Assembly: GCA_002404515.1 (NCBI GenBank)
Contig: DHJV01000040.1
Coordinates: 237-6,245, forward strand
Reading direction: 5' to 3'
DNA: 6,009 nt
Source of the DNA: Lachnospiraceae bacterium UBA4711
GTDB lineage: Bacteria > Bacillota > Clostridia > Lachnospirales > Lachnospiraceae
Each line of letters opens with the position of its first letter. Within the stretch, counting starts at the first letter, position 1. Position numbers and translations under genes: made by a program. The notes under the pieces are model-generated. The model made no database searches. It saw only the letters and a program-made list of their open reading frames with translations, and had not been told where the DNA came from. Positions 5,047 through 6,009 of this stretch are shown in pieces.

Positions 5047-6009
5047 TTATTGCTGTATCTGATTCAGTATAAACGGATCTTTAATCTTCTTATCTTCCGC
5101 AAAGAACAAGATCTTCGTCAGCACCTCCGATGTCTTCGGATCATCGTCCACAAATGGCAGGAAGATCCGTCCGCGCCGCTGCGAATGCACCGGAAGTACA
5201 TTGATCATAGGTCCCGCCTCCTGATGGACTACGCCACTGCCAAGATGCACGGTATAGTTCGCACGTGCGCCTTGAATCACTGCATGATTCTTCGTAAATG
5301 TGACATTCGTAAGCTTAAAGAGCGGCATCGTGAACTCCGCGATTGCCTTCCGCATCTCCACGGTTGAATGCGAGGTTTCTGGATCAACACCGCCCGCGTG
5401 TGCCACGCTCACTGCCAAATCCACATCGCGCATAACCTCCGAGAATATAATATCTGGAATCTCACGAAGCTTTAAGTCTTTTCCTGTCTTTCTATCTGTG
5501 AATACCACCCATTCCAGTGTCGGAGATTCAATATCTGCCGGTGAGAACCAGTCTGCCAACGCATAGATTCTCGCTACGATATTTTCCTTGTAATATACCT
5601 TCTGCAAGCCCTCCTCGATATCGGCAACCCAGTGTCTTGTTCTCAGGCACGCAACCGTCTTCTTCGGCTGGATCTGATTGCCCGCATAACGCAAGGAGTG
5701 TTCCATATTAAGTTCTTCTTCCGTCTTCACATACAGCTCACGGAACACCTGCTTAAACGGCTGGATAATCTGGTTGTCAAACACATATTTCTGAATCGTA
5801 TGCCACATCCCCTGCGTGTACATCTGGAATGGATGCGCCACGATAAGCAACGTGTCGTCGGAAAGCACAATATGGTGTGAACCTATAACATCCATGCCCT
5901 CTGCTGTGACAAATCCAAATACATTCCGATTATCATCAGACACACAGCTACTGTCCGCTATCCGGAACACGAGCGCCGCCACCAGATCATGGATCACAGG
6001 ATTTTCCAG
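5047..6009 (-). CDS. DUF4132 (MolR/YehI-like) protein, C-terminal 320 residues (cut by window edge)
   Basis: The reading frame is open to the window edge, so the true start lies beyond 6009; the GTG at 5997 is an internal valine codon, not a start. I recognise the C-terminal part of the large DUF4132 family by VAHPFQMY followed by W and QPFKQVFR (57-90 of the fragment), RHWVAD (125-130), DLAVSVAHAGGVDPETSHST (197-216), a YTVHLGSGVVHQ strand pair (252-263), VHSQRRGRIFLPFVDDDPKT (274-293) and the end EDKKIKDPFILNQI. Family members are often around 1000 residues or more; some E. coli relatives (MolR, YehI) carry WGR domains. The biochemical role is not established. No membrane segment is seen here. 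No terminator was found between its stop and the hsp20 promoter. Confidence 0.8.
   Translation of the reverse strand: MENPVIHDLVAALVFRIADSSCVSDDNRNVFGFVTAEGMDVIGSHHIVLSDDTLLIVAHPFQMYTQGMWHTIQKYVFDNQIIQPFKQVFRELYVKTEEELNMEHSLRYAGNQIQPKKTVACLRTRHWVADIEEGLQKVYYKENIVARIYALADWFSPADIESPTLEWVVFTDRKTGKDLKLREIPDIIFSEVMRDVDLAVSVAHAGGVDPETSHSTVEMRKAIAEFTMPLFKLTNVTFTKNHAVIQGARANYTVHLGSGVVHQEAGPMINVLPVHSQRRGRIFLPFVDDDPKTSEVLTKILFFAEDKKIKDPFILNQIQQ

Noticed and set aside
5017..5880. Plus-strand frames antisense to the DUF4132 gene
   Set aside because: They are shadow frames of a recognisable family on the minus strand.
5995..5997. GTG as the start of a 316-residue DUF4132 protein
   Set aside because: The frame continues open to the window edge, no ribosome binding site precedes the GTG, and the family is much longer at its N-terminus.
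1..6009. Mobile element, CRISPR array, tRNA, rRNA or attachment site
   Set aside because: I saw no transposase, integrase, regularly spaced repeats, tRNA-like fold or rRNA sequence on either strand.

Overview
The window looks like a stretch of chromosome from a Gram-positive, moderately low-GC anaerobe of the Clostridia, most likely Lachnospiraceae or a close relative. The reasons are a Firmicutes-type LexA (SOS) box upstream of recA, a CIRCE heat-shock operator, strong AGGAGG-like ribosome binding sites, a cytoplasmic GH94 disaccharide phosphorylase and a clostridial AraC-type regulator without a cupin domain. The family-level assignment is inference. There is no sign of phage, transposon, CRISPR, rRNA or tRNA.

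Layout. Positions 1-386 (minus strand) carry the N-terminal third of recA, cut by the window edge, with a sigma-A-like promoter flanked by two LexA boxes. A divergent intergenic region with two inverted repeats leads to an AraC-family regulator (695-1441, plus). Its stop lies 4 bp from the stop of a convergent 806-residue GH94 phosphorylase (1446-3866, minus). The GH94 promoter is overlapped by a perfect 17-bp palindrome, a good operator candidate. A 21-bp-stem terminator (4068-4114) then closes a separate minus-strand unit. This unit reads, in order of transcription: promoter with CIRCE, about 155 nt of leader, hsp20 (4793-4335), a previously uncalled 39-codon lysine-rich ORF (4240-4121), terminator. 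The right end (6009-5047, minus) is the C-terminal 320 residues of a DUF4132/MolR-like protein that runs off the window.

How the parts fit together. Three independently regulated stress or sugar modules sit side by side: SOS (recA), class I heat shock (hsp20 plus the small ORF, under HrcA/CIRCE) and beta-glucoside phosphorolysis (GH94, possibly under its own repressor or the convergent AraC protein). The items most worth a second look are the small basic protein downstream of hsp20, a predicted fold that pairs the hsp20 ribosome binding site, the palindrome over the GH94 promoter, and a glutamine in GH94 where well-studied relatives have a phosphate-binding histidine.
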